Shown piece by piece: positions 43,292 through 51,780 of a DNA stretch of 64,000 nucleotides (its first letter is position 1; the number at the start of each line of letters is the position of its first letter). The DNA comes from CAIVAT01 sp964455285 (GTDB lineage: Bacteria > Bacteroidota > Bacteroidia > Bacteroidales > FEN-979). The position numbers were made by a program, and so were the translations under genes. Location of the stretch: the NCBI GenBank assembly GCA_964455285.1, contig CAYVVG010000012.1, forward strand, positions 1-64,000. The letters run 5' to 3'. The notes beneath the pieces are model-generated. The model searched no databases. It saw nothing but the letters and a program-made list of their open reading frames with translations, and was not told the DNA's origin.

Positions 43292-44698
43292 ATGGAAGAA
43301 CCGTTTGATCCTTATTTTGACGGCGAAACGCTGTCGCTGGTCGGGCGCTATGAACAGATGCTCCGGGAGGACCGGCATCTGTTTTTCGATGTGGATGAGT
43401 TCGAGGAGATCATCGAATATTACTTTTACCGGAACGAGCAGCGCAAAGCCTACCTGACGATCCGTCGTGCGCTGGAACAGCATCCCGGAGCTCCTTCCGT
43501 CATGTTCAAGCTGGCCCAGTATTACATCAATGTCAAGCGCGACCGGGAAGCACTGCGTATCCTGAAGGAGACGGAACCGGCCACGCCCCACGACAGCGAC
43601 CTCTTCATCGCCCGCGGCAACCTCTTCAGCCAGCTGGAAAAACCCGAAAAAGCGATCGGTGAATATACCCGGGCGCTCGAAGGCGCCGACCACCCCGACG
43701 AGCTTCATTCGAGCATCGCCTTCGAATACGAGAATATGGGAAAATATGACAAGGCCATCGAGCACCTGCTCCTGGCCCTTGAAGCGAATCCCGACAACGA
43801 CCCGGCGCTTTATGAATATGCTTTCTGCTGTGAAGTATCCCAGCAGACCGCGCAGGGCATCGAGTACCTGAACGGTTTTCTCGACCGGAATCCCTATTCG
43901 GTGGCCGCCTGGTTCAACCTGGGCATTGCCTACAGCAACATCGACCTGTACGAAAAAGCGATCGAAGCCTACGACTTCGTACTTGCGATCGACGAGACAT
44001 TCTCTTCGGCATATTTCAACAAGGCAAACTGTTACGCCAACATAGCGGAGTACGGAAAAGCGATCGAGACATACCGGGAGACCCTCTTTTATGAAGAGGC
44101 CGAACCGGTGACCCATTATTACATTGCCGAATGTTACGAAAAGCTGAGGGATTTCGAGCCCGCCATCGGGTCTTATCGCAAAGCCGTCGAACTCGACCCT
44201 GAGTTTGCCGATGCCTGGATGGGACTGGGTGTGTGTTATGACGAGTCGGGACGACACCAGGAGGCCCTTCCCTTTATCCAGAAAGCCATCCGTCTCACCC
44301 CGACGATCCCGGAATACTGGTTTATCCAGGGAGACATCCAGATCAAGCTGGGCGAGACCGACGAGGGGATCCGTTCCTACCGGAAGGTGATCGAACTCGA
44401 CCCGGAGGATGTTGATATCTGGCTCGACCTGTCGATCGTATATGCCGACCGGAAAGAGTTCGACGAGGGGTTCCGGGTTCTCGAGGAGGGATTGCAACAC
44501 CACCGCGACCATCCCGACTATTATTACGGCATGGCCTATTACCTCTACGTGATGGGTAGAAAACAGGAAGGCGAAGAGTATCTGCTGAAGGCGCTGGAAA
44601 TGGACTATGAGGGGCACCAGCGCCTGTTCAAGACCTTTCCCGAAGCCCGCAACCATCCCGGCATTACGGCCGCCATCGGTTCCTACAGGATTTCCTAA
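43292..44698 (+). CDS. TPR-repeat protein, cytoplasmic
   Basis: 468 residues without a signal peptide. About eleven tetratricopeptide repeats cover nearly the whole length, with clear units such as AAWFNLGIAYSNIDLYEKAIEAYDFVLAID (in part) and DAWMGLGVCYDESGRHQEA. The protein is acidic. It should act as a protein-interaction scaffold; similar long TPR proteins are conserved in Bacteroidota without a known role. It is followed 17 bp later by the phosphosulfolactate synthase gene. Confidence 0.9.
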   Translation: MEEPFDPYFDGETLSLVGRYEQMLREDRHLFFDVDEFEEIIEYYFYRNEQRKAYLTIRRALEQHPGAPSVMFKLAQYYINVKRDREALRILKETEPATPHDSDLFIARGNLFSQLEKPEKAIGEYTRALEGADHPDELHSSIAFEYENMGKYDKAIEHLLLALEANPDNDPALYEYAFCCEVSQQTAQGIEYLNGFLDRNPYSVAAWFNLGIAYSNIDLYEKAIEAYDFVLAIDETFSSAYFNKANCYANIAEYGKAIETYRETLFYEEAEPVTHYYIAECYEKLRDFEPAIGSYRKAVELDPEFADAWMGLGVCYDESGRHQEALPFIQKAIRLTPTIPEYWFIQGDIQIKLGETDEGIRSYRKVIELDPEDVDIWLDLSIVYADRKEFDEGFRVLEEGLQHHRDHPDYYYGMAYYLYVMGRKQEGEEYLLKALEMDYEGHQRLFKTFPEARNHPGITAAIGSYRIS

Positions 44699-44715
44699 TC
44701 CAAAAACCGTTACAT

Positions 44716-45504
44716 ATGACTCAGATCACAATGCCCTACCTGCCTGACCGCACCGTCAAACCCCGGCAAAACGGCATCGCCATGGTCATGGACAAAGGCC
44801 TCAGCATCCGCGAGGCGGAAGATTTCGTCGAAGCAGCCGGGCACCTGGCCGATTTTGTCAAACTCGGCTTCGGGACCTCGATGGTGATGAATGGCGTGAA
44901 GGAAAAGGTGAATATCTACCGGCAGGCCGGGATCCGGGTCTATGTGGGCGGCACGCTCTTCGAAGCTTTTGTGGTACGCAACCGGTTTGACGATTACCTC
45001 CGGTACATCGATGAACTGGGACTCGACACGGTCGAGGTGTCGGATGGCTCGATGGTCATGGACCACGATATCAAATGCGGATTCATCAACAAGCTGGCGA
45101 AGAATTACACGGTGCTTTCCGAAGTCGGCTCCAAAGAATCGGGCATCATCATCGCCCCGGGCCGCTGGATCGAAATGATGCAGAAAGAACTCCAGGCCGG
45201 GGCGCTCAAAGTGATCGGCGAAGCCAGGGAGAGCGGGAACGTCGGGATCTACCGGGCAACCGGAAAAGCCCATGTTCAATTGATCCACAAGATCTTATCC
45301 AAGGTACAGGCGGACAAGATCCTCTGGGAAGCCCCACTGAAAACCCAGCAGGTATGGTTCATCAAGAACTTCGGCGCCAATGTGAACCTGGGCAATATTG
45401 CCCCGGCGGAACTGATCCCCCTGGAAACCCTGCGGCTGGGACTGCGCGGCGATACCTTTTTCAGTTTCCTCCCGGCGAAAATGAAGAAACAACAGCCGAA
45501 ATAG
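44716..45504 (+). CDS. comA: Phosphosulfolactate synthase (ComA family)
   Basis: 262 residues, TIM-barrel type. Typical ComA segments are DKGLSIREAEDFVEAAG, VDFVKLGFGTS-like (DFVKLGFGTSMV), YVGGTLFEAF and the VEVSDGSMVM stretch. In methanogens the enzyme joins sulfite to phosphoenolpyruvate in coenzyme M synthesis. The other Com genes are not nearby. In a Bacteroidota the product might lead to sulfolactate or cysteate, the latter a precursor of sulfonolipids; that is inference. It lies between a TPR gene and aroE on one strand with short gaps. Confidence 0.88.
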   Translation: MTQITMPYLPDRTVKPRQNGIAMVMDKGLSIREAEDFVEAAGHLADFVKLGFGTSMVMNGVKEKVNIYRQAGIRVYVGGTLFEAFVVRNRFDDYLRYIDELGLDTVEVSDGSMVMDHDIKCGFINKLAKNYTVLSEVGSKESGIIIAPGRWIEMMQKELQAGALKVIGEARESGNVGIYRATGKAHVQLIHKILSKVQADKILWEAPLKTQQVWFIKNFGANVNLGNIAPAELIPLETLRLGLRGDTFFSFLPAKMKKQQPK

Positions 45505-45522
45505 CGAAAAAAACTATCACAG

Positions 45523-46263
45523 ATGATTTTTGGGTTGATCGGGTTTCCGCTGGAGCATTCCCGGTCGCCGGAATGGTTCCATGCGAAATTCCGGGAAACC
45601 GGCCGCCGTCATGACGAATACCGGCTCTTCCCGCTCCCATCGCTGACCGGTTTTCATGACCTGCTGCACGAGCATCCTTCACTGGCGGGCCTCAATGTCA
45701 CCATTCCCCACAAGATCACCATCCTTCCACAGCTTGATGCAGTCGATGAAACGGCCAGGGCCGTCGGTGCCGTAAATACGATCCTCATCCGAAGGATGGG
45801 AAACATCGTTCACACGACCGGCTACAACACCGACGCACCCGCCTTTTTATCCTCGCTGGAGGGATTGCCGGTAAGGGGACCCGCCCTCATCCTGGGAAAC
45901 GGTGGCGCATCACGGGCCGTGGCATATGCCCTGACCCTGAAACAGATCCCTTTTCACATCGTCACCCGTCACGCCGGTGCCGGGATCTCCTTCGCGACCC
46001 TCACTGCGAAGATCCTCAGGGAACACCCTTTCATCATCAACACCACACCGCTGGGTATGCATCCGGGTACAGCGGAGTGCCCGCCTCTTCCCTATGATGG
46101 CCTCACCCCCGGCCACCTGCTGTACGACCTTGTTTACAACCCTGAACAAACCCTCTTCATGAAACAAGGGCATGCCCGGGGAGCCGCCACCGTCAACGGC
46201 ATGGCCATGTTGCACCTGCAGGCGGAGCTGGCTTACCGCCTCTTTACGGTTGAATACTTTTAG
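45523..46263 (+). CDS. aroE: Shikimate dehydrogenase
   Basis: 246 residues, slightly short. The substrate-binding motif is GFPLEHSRSPEWFHAKF, the catalytic lysine is in NVTIPHKITI, and the cofactor motif is GNGGASRAVAYAL. C-terminal GMAMLHLQAELAY is also typical. It reduces 3-dehydroshikimate to shikimate. It follows comA by 18 bp; this order is presumably a shared transcript. It ends 95 bp before the electron-transfer locus. Confidence 0.95.
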   Translation: MIFGLIGFPLEHSRSPEWFHAKFRETGRRHDEYRLFPLPSLTGFHDLLHEHPSLAGLNVTIPHKITILPQLDAVDETARAVGAVNTILIRRMGNIVHTTGYNTDAPAFLSSLEGLPVRGPALILGNGGASRAVAYALTLKQIPFHIVTRHAGAGISFATLTAKILREHPFIINTTPLGMHPGTAECPPLPYDGLTPGHLLYDLVYNPEQTLFMKQGHARGAATVNGMAMLHLQAELAYRLFTVEYF

Positions 46264-46357
46264 CTATTTTCATACGTTCCTGTTTGGCAAGTATCCGCCA
46301 TTTCTCTTATTTTTGTCGGAAAACGGACCCATACAACCGGTCACACCCATTTCTGCT

Positions 46358-47089
46358 ATGACCCGACCCACTTATATCACGTACATATGCCTTCTGGTCA
46401 TCCTCGTGGCAGCCTCCCTGCTCTTTCTTACGCTGAACGGATGGACATATTACCACCTGGGGCTGGAGGAACGTGCCTTTCATCCCGATTACCTGTCGCT
46501 GAAGCCCAGCGGCCCCTGGGGCCACGGGCTGGGGATCGCCGGCTCGTTGTGCATGCTCGCCGGAGTGGGTTCCTACATGGCACGGAAACGGGTACGATCG
46601 CTGTCGCGGCTTGGGATCTTACGCCACTGGCTCGAATTTCACATTTTTCTGTGCACCCTGGGACCCATCCTGGTACTGTTCCACACCTCGTTCAAATTCG
46701 GCGGACTGGTATCGGTCAGTTTCTGGAGCATGGTGGCGGTTTTCCTCAGTGGTATAGCAGGCCGGTTCATATACATCCAGATACCCAGGACAATTGAAGG
46801 ACGGGAGATGAGCCTGCAGGAAGTCAGGACGGTAAAGGACGACCTGGAACGGCAGATCCGTGAAAGGGAGACGGCCGGCGCCGGGACGGGAACGGCCGGC
46901 GACCGCGAGTTCCGGCGGATGGTAAAGCGAGACCGGATCCTGTCGCGACGGATCGCCCGGCTGACTGCCATGCAGAACCTGTTCCGCTACTGGCATGTCG
47001 CCCATCTTCCCTTTGCCATTGTAATGCTGATCATCATGATCATTCATGTCGGTGTGACCATCCTGTTCGGCTACCGATGGATCTTTTAA
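46358..47089 (+). CDS. Membrane protein with paired histidines, haem-b-like
   Basis: 243 residues from the ATG at 46358. There are four or five transmembrane helices. Histidines sit in pairs near helix ends: HWLEFHIFLCTLGPILVLFH and YWHVAHLPFAIVMLIIMIIH. This is the pattern of bis-His haem b proteins such as ferric-reductase-like or quinol-oxidising cytochromes. A charged cytoplasmic or periplasmic loop (residues about 150-205) separates the last helix. It overlaps the next gene by 13 bp. It may take electrons from quinol or from the flavoprotein and pass them to the cytochromes c. Confidence 0.75.
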   Translation: MTRPTYITYICLLVILVAASLLFLTLNGWTYYHLGLEERAFHPDYLSLKPSGPWGHGLGIAGSLCMLAGVGSYMARKRVRSLSRLGILRHWLEFHIFLCTLGPILVLFHTSFKFGGLVSVSFWSMVAVFLSGIAGRFIYIQIPRTIEGREMSLQEVRTVKDDLERQIRERETAGAGTGTAGDREFRRMVKRDRILSRRIARLTAMQNLFRYWHVAHLPFAIVMLIIMIIHVGVTILFGYRWIF

Positions 47090-48423
47090 TCCTGCAGGCC
47101 ATGACCGAACCCTTGTTGATCTATGGATCGACCCTGCTGCTGTGCGTGGTCATCATCCTTCTCTACCTCCGGAAACAGCGAAAGAACACGCGCCGTGTGG
47201 AAGAGAAGATCGCCCTGGCAAAGCAGGAGGGTGTGTTTGAGCCCGTCTCCCTGCACCCCGTCATCGACACGGGCAGTTGTATCGGAACGGGGGCGTGCAT
47301 CGCTGCCTGTCCCGAAAAGGACATCCTGGGCCTGCACAACGGAAAGGCAACCACCATCAACGCCTCCCATTGCGTCGGACACGGCGCCTGCTTTCATGCC
47401 TGCCCGACCCGGGCCATCACCCTGTGTATCGGTACCGAACAACGGGGCGTGGAACTTCCGCATGTCAATGCCAACTTCGAGACCAACATCCCCGGGATAT
47501 TCATTGCCGGCGAGCTGGGCGGCATGGGTCTGATCAGGAACGCCGTGGAACAGGGCCGTCAGGCTGTCGTGAATATGGTCAGGGCCCGAAATAAGGATCA
47601 TGGAGCCGGGTACGACCTGGTGATCATTGGTGCCGGTCCCGCCGGAATCTCGGCCTCCCTTACTGCTAAAAAACACCAGTTGCACTTTCTCACCCTCGAA
47701 CAGGACACCCTGGGAGGAACCGTATTCACTTTTCCCCGATCGAAACTGGTCATGACAGCCCCCATGGAACTGCCTCTTTACGGCAAGGTCCGTTTTACGG
47801 AAACGAGCAAGGCGGAGCTCCTTGCGTTATGGCAGAAGGCCCTGGGGCAAAATGATATCTCCATCCGGGAAAACGCACGGGTGGAGAACATCATCGCGAT
47901 CGACGGCGGGTTCCGCATCGACACGGCCGGGGGCGAATCCGTAAGCGCCCACCAGGTGCTTCTGGCGATCGGCCGTCGCGGGACTCCCAGGAAGCTGGGG
48001 ATCCCCGGAGAATCGCTGCCCAAGGTGGCTTACCGGCTGCTGGAACCCGAGAACATCACCGGCAGGCGGATCCTGGTGGTCGGCGGCGGCGACTCGGCGA
48101 TAGAATCTGCCCTGCTGCTGGCTGACGCCAACACGGTCACCCTGTCGTACCGCAGCAGTGCCTTCAGCCGGATCAAGCCGAAGAACGGCGAACTGATCCG
48201 GCAGGCCATGGAAACCGGCAGGATCAGGGTGCTTTTCAACACCTCACCTGTCGAGATCCGCGACGAAACCGTCGTTATCGCAGCCGGTGAAGGGAACCTT
48301 TCGGAGGAACCGAACGACCTGGTCTATATATTTGCAGGAGGAGAACTGCCGACACAGTTCCTGCAGAAGACCGGGATCCGGATCACGAAGAAGTATGGTG
48401 AAGCGCTTCTGAGACACGAATGA
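47077..48423 (+). CDS. Membrane-anchored FAD/NAD(P) oxidoreductase with atypical ferredoxin domain
   Basis: 448 residues. One N-terminal helix (LLIYGSTLLLCVVIILLYL) is followed by a ferredoxin-like domain. Each cluster motif lacks its second cysteine: C68-x2-T71-x2-C74-x3-C78 and C99-x2-H102-x2-C105-x3-C109. Then comes a segment like the C-terminal FAD end of thioredoxin reductases (IPGIFIAGELGGMGLIRNAV, about 138-157), placed before the Rossmann motif VIIGAGPAGIS (about 182-192). A second GGGDSAIES motif binds NAD(P)H. There is no CxxC active site. The alternative start at 47101 would drop eight residues. It probably feeds electrons into the locus. Confidence 0.85.
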   Translation: MDLLILQAMTEPLLIYGSTLLLCVVIILLYLRKQRKNTRRVEEKIALAKQEGVFEPVSLHPVIDTGSCIGTGACIAACPEKDILGLHNGKATTINASHCVGHGACFHACPTRAITLCIGTEQRGVELPHVNANFETNIPGIFIAGELGGMGLIRNAVEQGRQAVVNMVRARNKDHGAGYDLVIIGAGPAGISASLTAKKHQLHFLTLEQDTLGGTVFTFPRSKLVMTAPMELPLYGKVRFTETSKAELLALWQKALGQNDISIRENARVENIIAIDGGFRIDTAGGESVSAHQVLLAIGRRGTPRKLGIPGESLPKVAYRLLEPENITGRRILVVGGGDSAIESALLLADANTVTLSYRSSAFSRIKPKNGELIRQAMETGRIRVLFNTSPVEIRDETVVIAAGEGNLSEEPNDLVYIFAGGELPTQFLQKTGIRITKKYGEALLRHE

Positions 48424-48435
48424 AGGAGTGTTGGA

Positions 48436-50064
48436 ATGATGGAAATATTTAAAAAAATACTGGCTGGGGGTGGAAGGTGGCTTTTCGCTGCTCTTTTCCT
48501 CCTTTCACTGCAGGGATATGGTCAGTTGTCTCCCGGTCCGCTGGCACGGGTCCATTCCGGGCTCGAAGGCATTTCCAACTGCACCCGGTGTCATGTCCTC
48601 GGTCAGAAAGTTTCCAGCCAGAAATGCATGGAATGTCATGCCGAGATCCGCGACCGGGTCGCCGCGGGGAAAGGATATCATGCTTCGGCCGGGGTGCGCG
48701 GCAAGGAGTGCGCCTCCTGCCACAGCGACCATCACGGCATCAACTTCCAGATCATCCGCTTCAACCGCGACCAGTTCGATCACAGCCTGACCGGCTATGC
48801 GCTGAAAGGGGCTCACACGAAGCGGACCTGCACCGATTGCCATAAAAACGCCCTGATCCGCGATCCGAAGGTCAAAAAAAAGAAATTCACCTTTCTCGGG
48901 CTGGGAACCGAATGCCTGCACTGCCACGACGACTACCACCAGCAGACACTCTCATCCGTATGCACCGACTGCCACGGGGAGGAATCGTTCAGGCCTGCCG
49001 TGCGGTTCGATCATGGGAAAAGCCGGTTTCAACTGACCGGCAAACACCGCGATGTGCCCTGTACGGCATGCCATCGGACCTGGGTCAGGAATGGGTTGAA
49101 ATTTCAGGAATTCAAGGATGTCCGACACGACAACTGCAGCGATTGCCACACCGACCCGCACCAGGGCCGGTTCGGACGTCAGTGTTCCCAATGCCACACC
49201 GAGCAGTCGTTCAGCATGATCCGGGGAGTGGAGAATTTCGATCACAGCCGCACGGATTTCCCGCTGCAGGGGAAACACGCCGCCGTTGCCTGCAACCGGT
49301 GTCACAAAACACGGCTGACCCAGGCGATGAAATTCGACCGGTGCACCGATTGCCACTCCGATCACCACCAGGGTCAGCTGGCCCGGAACGGGACCAGCCC
49401 CGATTGCTCCGAATGCCACCGGGTGGAAGGTTTTACCGGGCATACATACGGTATCGACCAGCATAACCGGGGGGTATTCCCCCTCCGGGGATCGCACCTG
49501 GCCACCCCCTGCATCGCCTGCCACCGAAAGAACGAGTCAGGAACCGGGGATATGTGGCGCTTCCGGCAGATTGGCTCCATGTGTGTCGATTGTCATCCCG
49601 ACATCCACCGGCCCGAGATCTCCGACCAATATTACCCGGGATCAGCCTGCGAAAACTGCCACACCGAATCCCGGTGGAGCAAGATCACCTTCGATCATAC
49701 CCGCACGGATTTCCCCCTGGCCGGGGCTCATGCCTCCCAGCCCTGCCGGTCGTGTCACTTTAAAAAGGAAAATAATCGCAATTATCAAAAATTCAACGGA
49801 TTAGTCAAAGCATGCTCGGGTTGTCATGCCGATGTTCATGCCGGTCAGTTCAAGGTTTCCGGAGAGACGGACTGCAACCGGTGCCACGGCGAGTCGGCTT
49901 TCCGTCCGGCGGTCAGGTTCGATCATGCCAAAACCCGGTTCCCGCTGGAAGGCAGGCATGCGGAACTGGCCTGCGACCGCTGTCACAAACAGCTTGTCGA
50001 TAAGGGCACCACTTATATCTTTTACAAAATCCCGGAATTCAAATGCGAAAACTGTCATCATTGA
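48436..50064 (+). CDS. Multihaem cytochrome c, 20 CxxCH motifs
   Basis: 542 residues with a signal peptide (residues about 1-29). I count 20 CxxCH haem-binding motifs, one per 26 residues. The protein is built from modules of the form FDH-x2-T-x-FPL-x-G-x-H-x4-C-x2-CH (FDHSRTDFPLQGKHAAVACNRCH in part), repeated at least four times; the extra histidines are probable distal haem ligands. It likely acts in the periplasm or at the cell surface as an electron conduit. It starts 12 bp after the flavoprotein gene and overlaps the next cytochrome gene by 22 bp. Confidence 0.92.
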   Translation: MMEIFKKILAGGGRWLFAALFLLSLQGYGQLSPGPLARVHSGLEGISNCTRCHVLGQKVSSQKCMECHAEIRDRVAAGKGYHASAGVRGKECASCHSDHHGINFQIIRFNRDQFDHSLTGYALKGAHTKRTCTDCHKNALIRDPKVKKKKFTFLGLGTECLHCHDDYHQQTLSSVCTDCHGEESFRPAVRFDHGKSRFQLTGKHRDVPCTACHRTWVRNGLKFQEFKDVRHDNCSDCHTDPHQGRFGRQCSQCHTEQSFSMIRGVENFDHSRTDFPLQGKHAAVACNRCHKTRLTQAMKFDRCTDCHSDHHQGQLARNGTSPDCSECHRVEGFTGHTYGIDQHNRGVFPLRGSHLATPCIACHRKNESGTGDMWRFRQIGSMCVDCHPDIHRPEISDQYYPGSACENCHTESRWSKITFDHTRTDFPLAGAHASQPCRSCHFKKENNRNYQKFNGLVKACSGCHADVHAGQFKVSGETDCNRCHGESAFRPAVRFDHAKTRFPLEGRHAELACDRCHKQLVDKGTTYIFYKIPEFKCENCHH

Positions 50065-51770
50065 TGGTGTGGGTACTGGCTGTCACAGCCGGGTTTGCAC
50101 AGACCTCTCCCCACGGAGAAGGGTTCAAGGCCAATTGCCTGAACTGTCACACCACATCGGGTTGGTCGGTCGACCTTAAAACGCTGGCCTTTGACCACGC
50201 TACCACCCGTTTTCCTCTGACCGGCCAGCACCGGGACGTGAACTGCAGGCAATGTCACCGCACCCTGGAGTTCGCCAACGTTGCTTCGGAGTGCAGCCAG
50301 TGCCATACCGACGTTCACGGGCAGACACTGGGTCCTGATTGCGGCCGTTGCCACACACCCGCCTCCTGGATCGTGAGCAATGTGACCGAAATGCACCGCA
50401 GGGGGCGCTTTCCGTTAGCAGGAGCGCACCAGATGGCCGATTGCTTCGACTGCCATACCGACGCGTCGGCCAGTCGCCTTCATTTCGGCCCCCGGGGAAC
50501 CGAATGCATCGATTGTCACCGGAGCAACTTTGTGTCGGCCAGGAATCCCGACCATGTGGCCGGAAAATATTCCACCTCCTGCACCGACTGCCACGATCTG
50601 AATGCCTTTTCCTGGACAGGAACGGGGATCAACCACAATTTCTTCCCCCTCACCCTGGGACATGCAATTGACGATTGCCGGAAATGCCATAGCGGGGGCA
50701 GTTTTTCGAACACTTCGCCGGAATGCGTCTCGTGTCACCTGGCCAATTACAATGCCACCACCAATCCCGGCCATGCCGGACTTGGATTCCCGACTGACTG
50801 CAAACTGTGCCATACCACCGACCCGGGTTGGAAACCAGCCCAATTCAGGGATCATGATTCCAAGTCGTTCCCGATCTATTCGGGAAAGCACAACGGCACA
50901 TGGAGCAGTTGCAGTCAATGTCATCCTAACCCGGCCAGCTACGCGCAGTTCACCTGTACCGACTGTCACGAGCATAACCGTACCGACATGGACGACAAAC
51001 ACAACGGGGTCCAGGGTTATGCTTATAACAGCCCCGATTGTTTTGCCTGCCATCCCACCGGAACCGCCGAAGGGACCTTCAACCATGCGACATCTGCCTT
51101 TCCCCTTACGGGTGCCCATCTTTCGGCCGAATGCATCAAATGTCATACGAACGGGTATGCCGGGACACCCACCGACTGTTATGCCTGCCACCAGCAGGCT
51201 TTTAACCAGTCGGTCAACCCGAACCACACCTCCCTACAACTACCCACCACCTGCAAGGACTGTCACACGACCGAACCCGGGTGGAAACCGGCCCTGTTCC
51301 CCATCCACAACAATTATTATATACTGGCCGGCGCTCACACCCTCATCAACAACTGCGGCGATTGTCACAAGGGCAACTATTCGGCGACTCCCAACACCTG
51401 CGCCGGGTGTCACCAGGAGAAATACAACACGACCACGAATCCCCCGCACGCCGCCTCGCAGTTCCCGCTAACCTGCGGCGATTGCCATACCCAGACGGCT
51501 TGGACGCCTGCCAACTGGGACCATGACGGGCTTTACTTCCCGATTTACAGCGGCAAGCACAACGGGGAGTGGAATGGCTGCACCGACTGCCATACGAACC
51601 CGGCCAATTATTCGGTCTTCACCTGCACCACTGCCTGCCATCCGCAATCGCAGACCAGCAACGAGCATGAAGGTGTGACGGGCTATTCTTACACCAGCGC
51701 GGCATGCTACAATTGTCATCCCCAGGGTAATGTTCCCCGGATGATGAATATCATCGATCGCAAAGAATAA
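50043..51770 (+). CDS. Multihaem cytochrome c, 22 haem motifs
   Basis: 575 residues with a signal peptide (MRKLSSLMVWVLAVTAGFA). There are 21 CxxCH motifs and one CxxxCH (CTTACH, residues 528-533). An internal duplication of about 110 residues is clear: residues 228-340 resemble 453-562 (both with FPIYSGKHNG and NPA-Y-x2-FTCT), with a partial third copy at 379-415. The 5' end shares the FDH-x2-T-x-FPL-x-G-x-H module with the preceding cytochrome. An extracellular or periplasmic electron wire is plausible. It precedes the barrel gene by 10 bp. Confidence 0.92.
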   Translation: MRKLSSLMVWVLAVTAGFAQTSPHGEGFKANCLNCHTTSGWSVDLKTLAFDHATTRFPLTGQHRDVNCRQCHRTLEFANVASECSQCHTDVHGQTLGPDCGRCHTPASWIVSNVTEMHRRGRFPLAGAHQMADCFDCHTDASASRLHFGPRGTECIDCHRSNFVSARNPDHVAGKYSTSCTDCHDLNAFSWTGTGINHNFFPLTLGHAIDDCRKCHSGGSFSNTSPECVSCHLANYNATTNPGHAGLGFPTDCKLCHTTDPGWKPAQFRDHDSKSFPIYSGKHNGTWSSCSQCHPNPASYAQFTCTDCHEHNRTDMDDKHNGVQGYAYNSPDCFACHPTGTAEGTFNHATSAFPLTGAHLSAECIKCHTNGYAGTPTDCYACHQQAFNQSVNPNHTSLQLPTTCKDCHTTEPGWKPALFPIHNNYYILAGAHTLINNCGDCHKGNYSATPNTCAGCHQEKYNTTTNPPHAASQFPLTCGDCHTQTAWTPANWDHDGLYFPIYSGKHNGEWNGCTDCHTNPANYSVFTCTTACHPQSQTSNEHEGVTGYSYTSAACYNCHPQGNVPRMMNIIDRKE

Positions 51771-51780
51771 CTCCCGCCCC

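Noticed and set aside
41819..44656. A fused protein of about 945 residues reading through glmM
   Set aside because: Only the part from 43213 onward matches the mutase; the upstream extension is antisense to a clear TPR gene.
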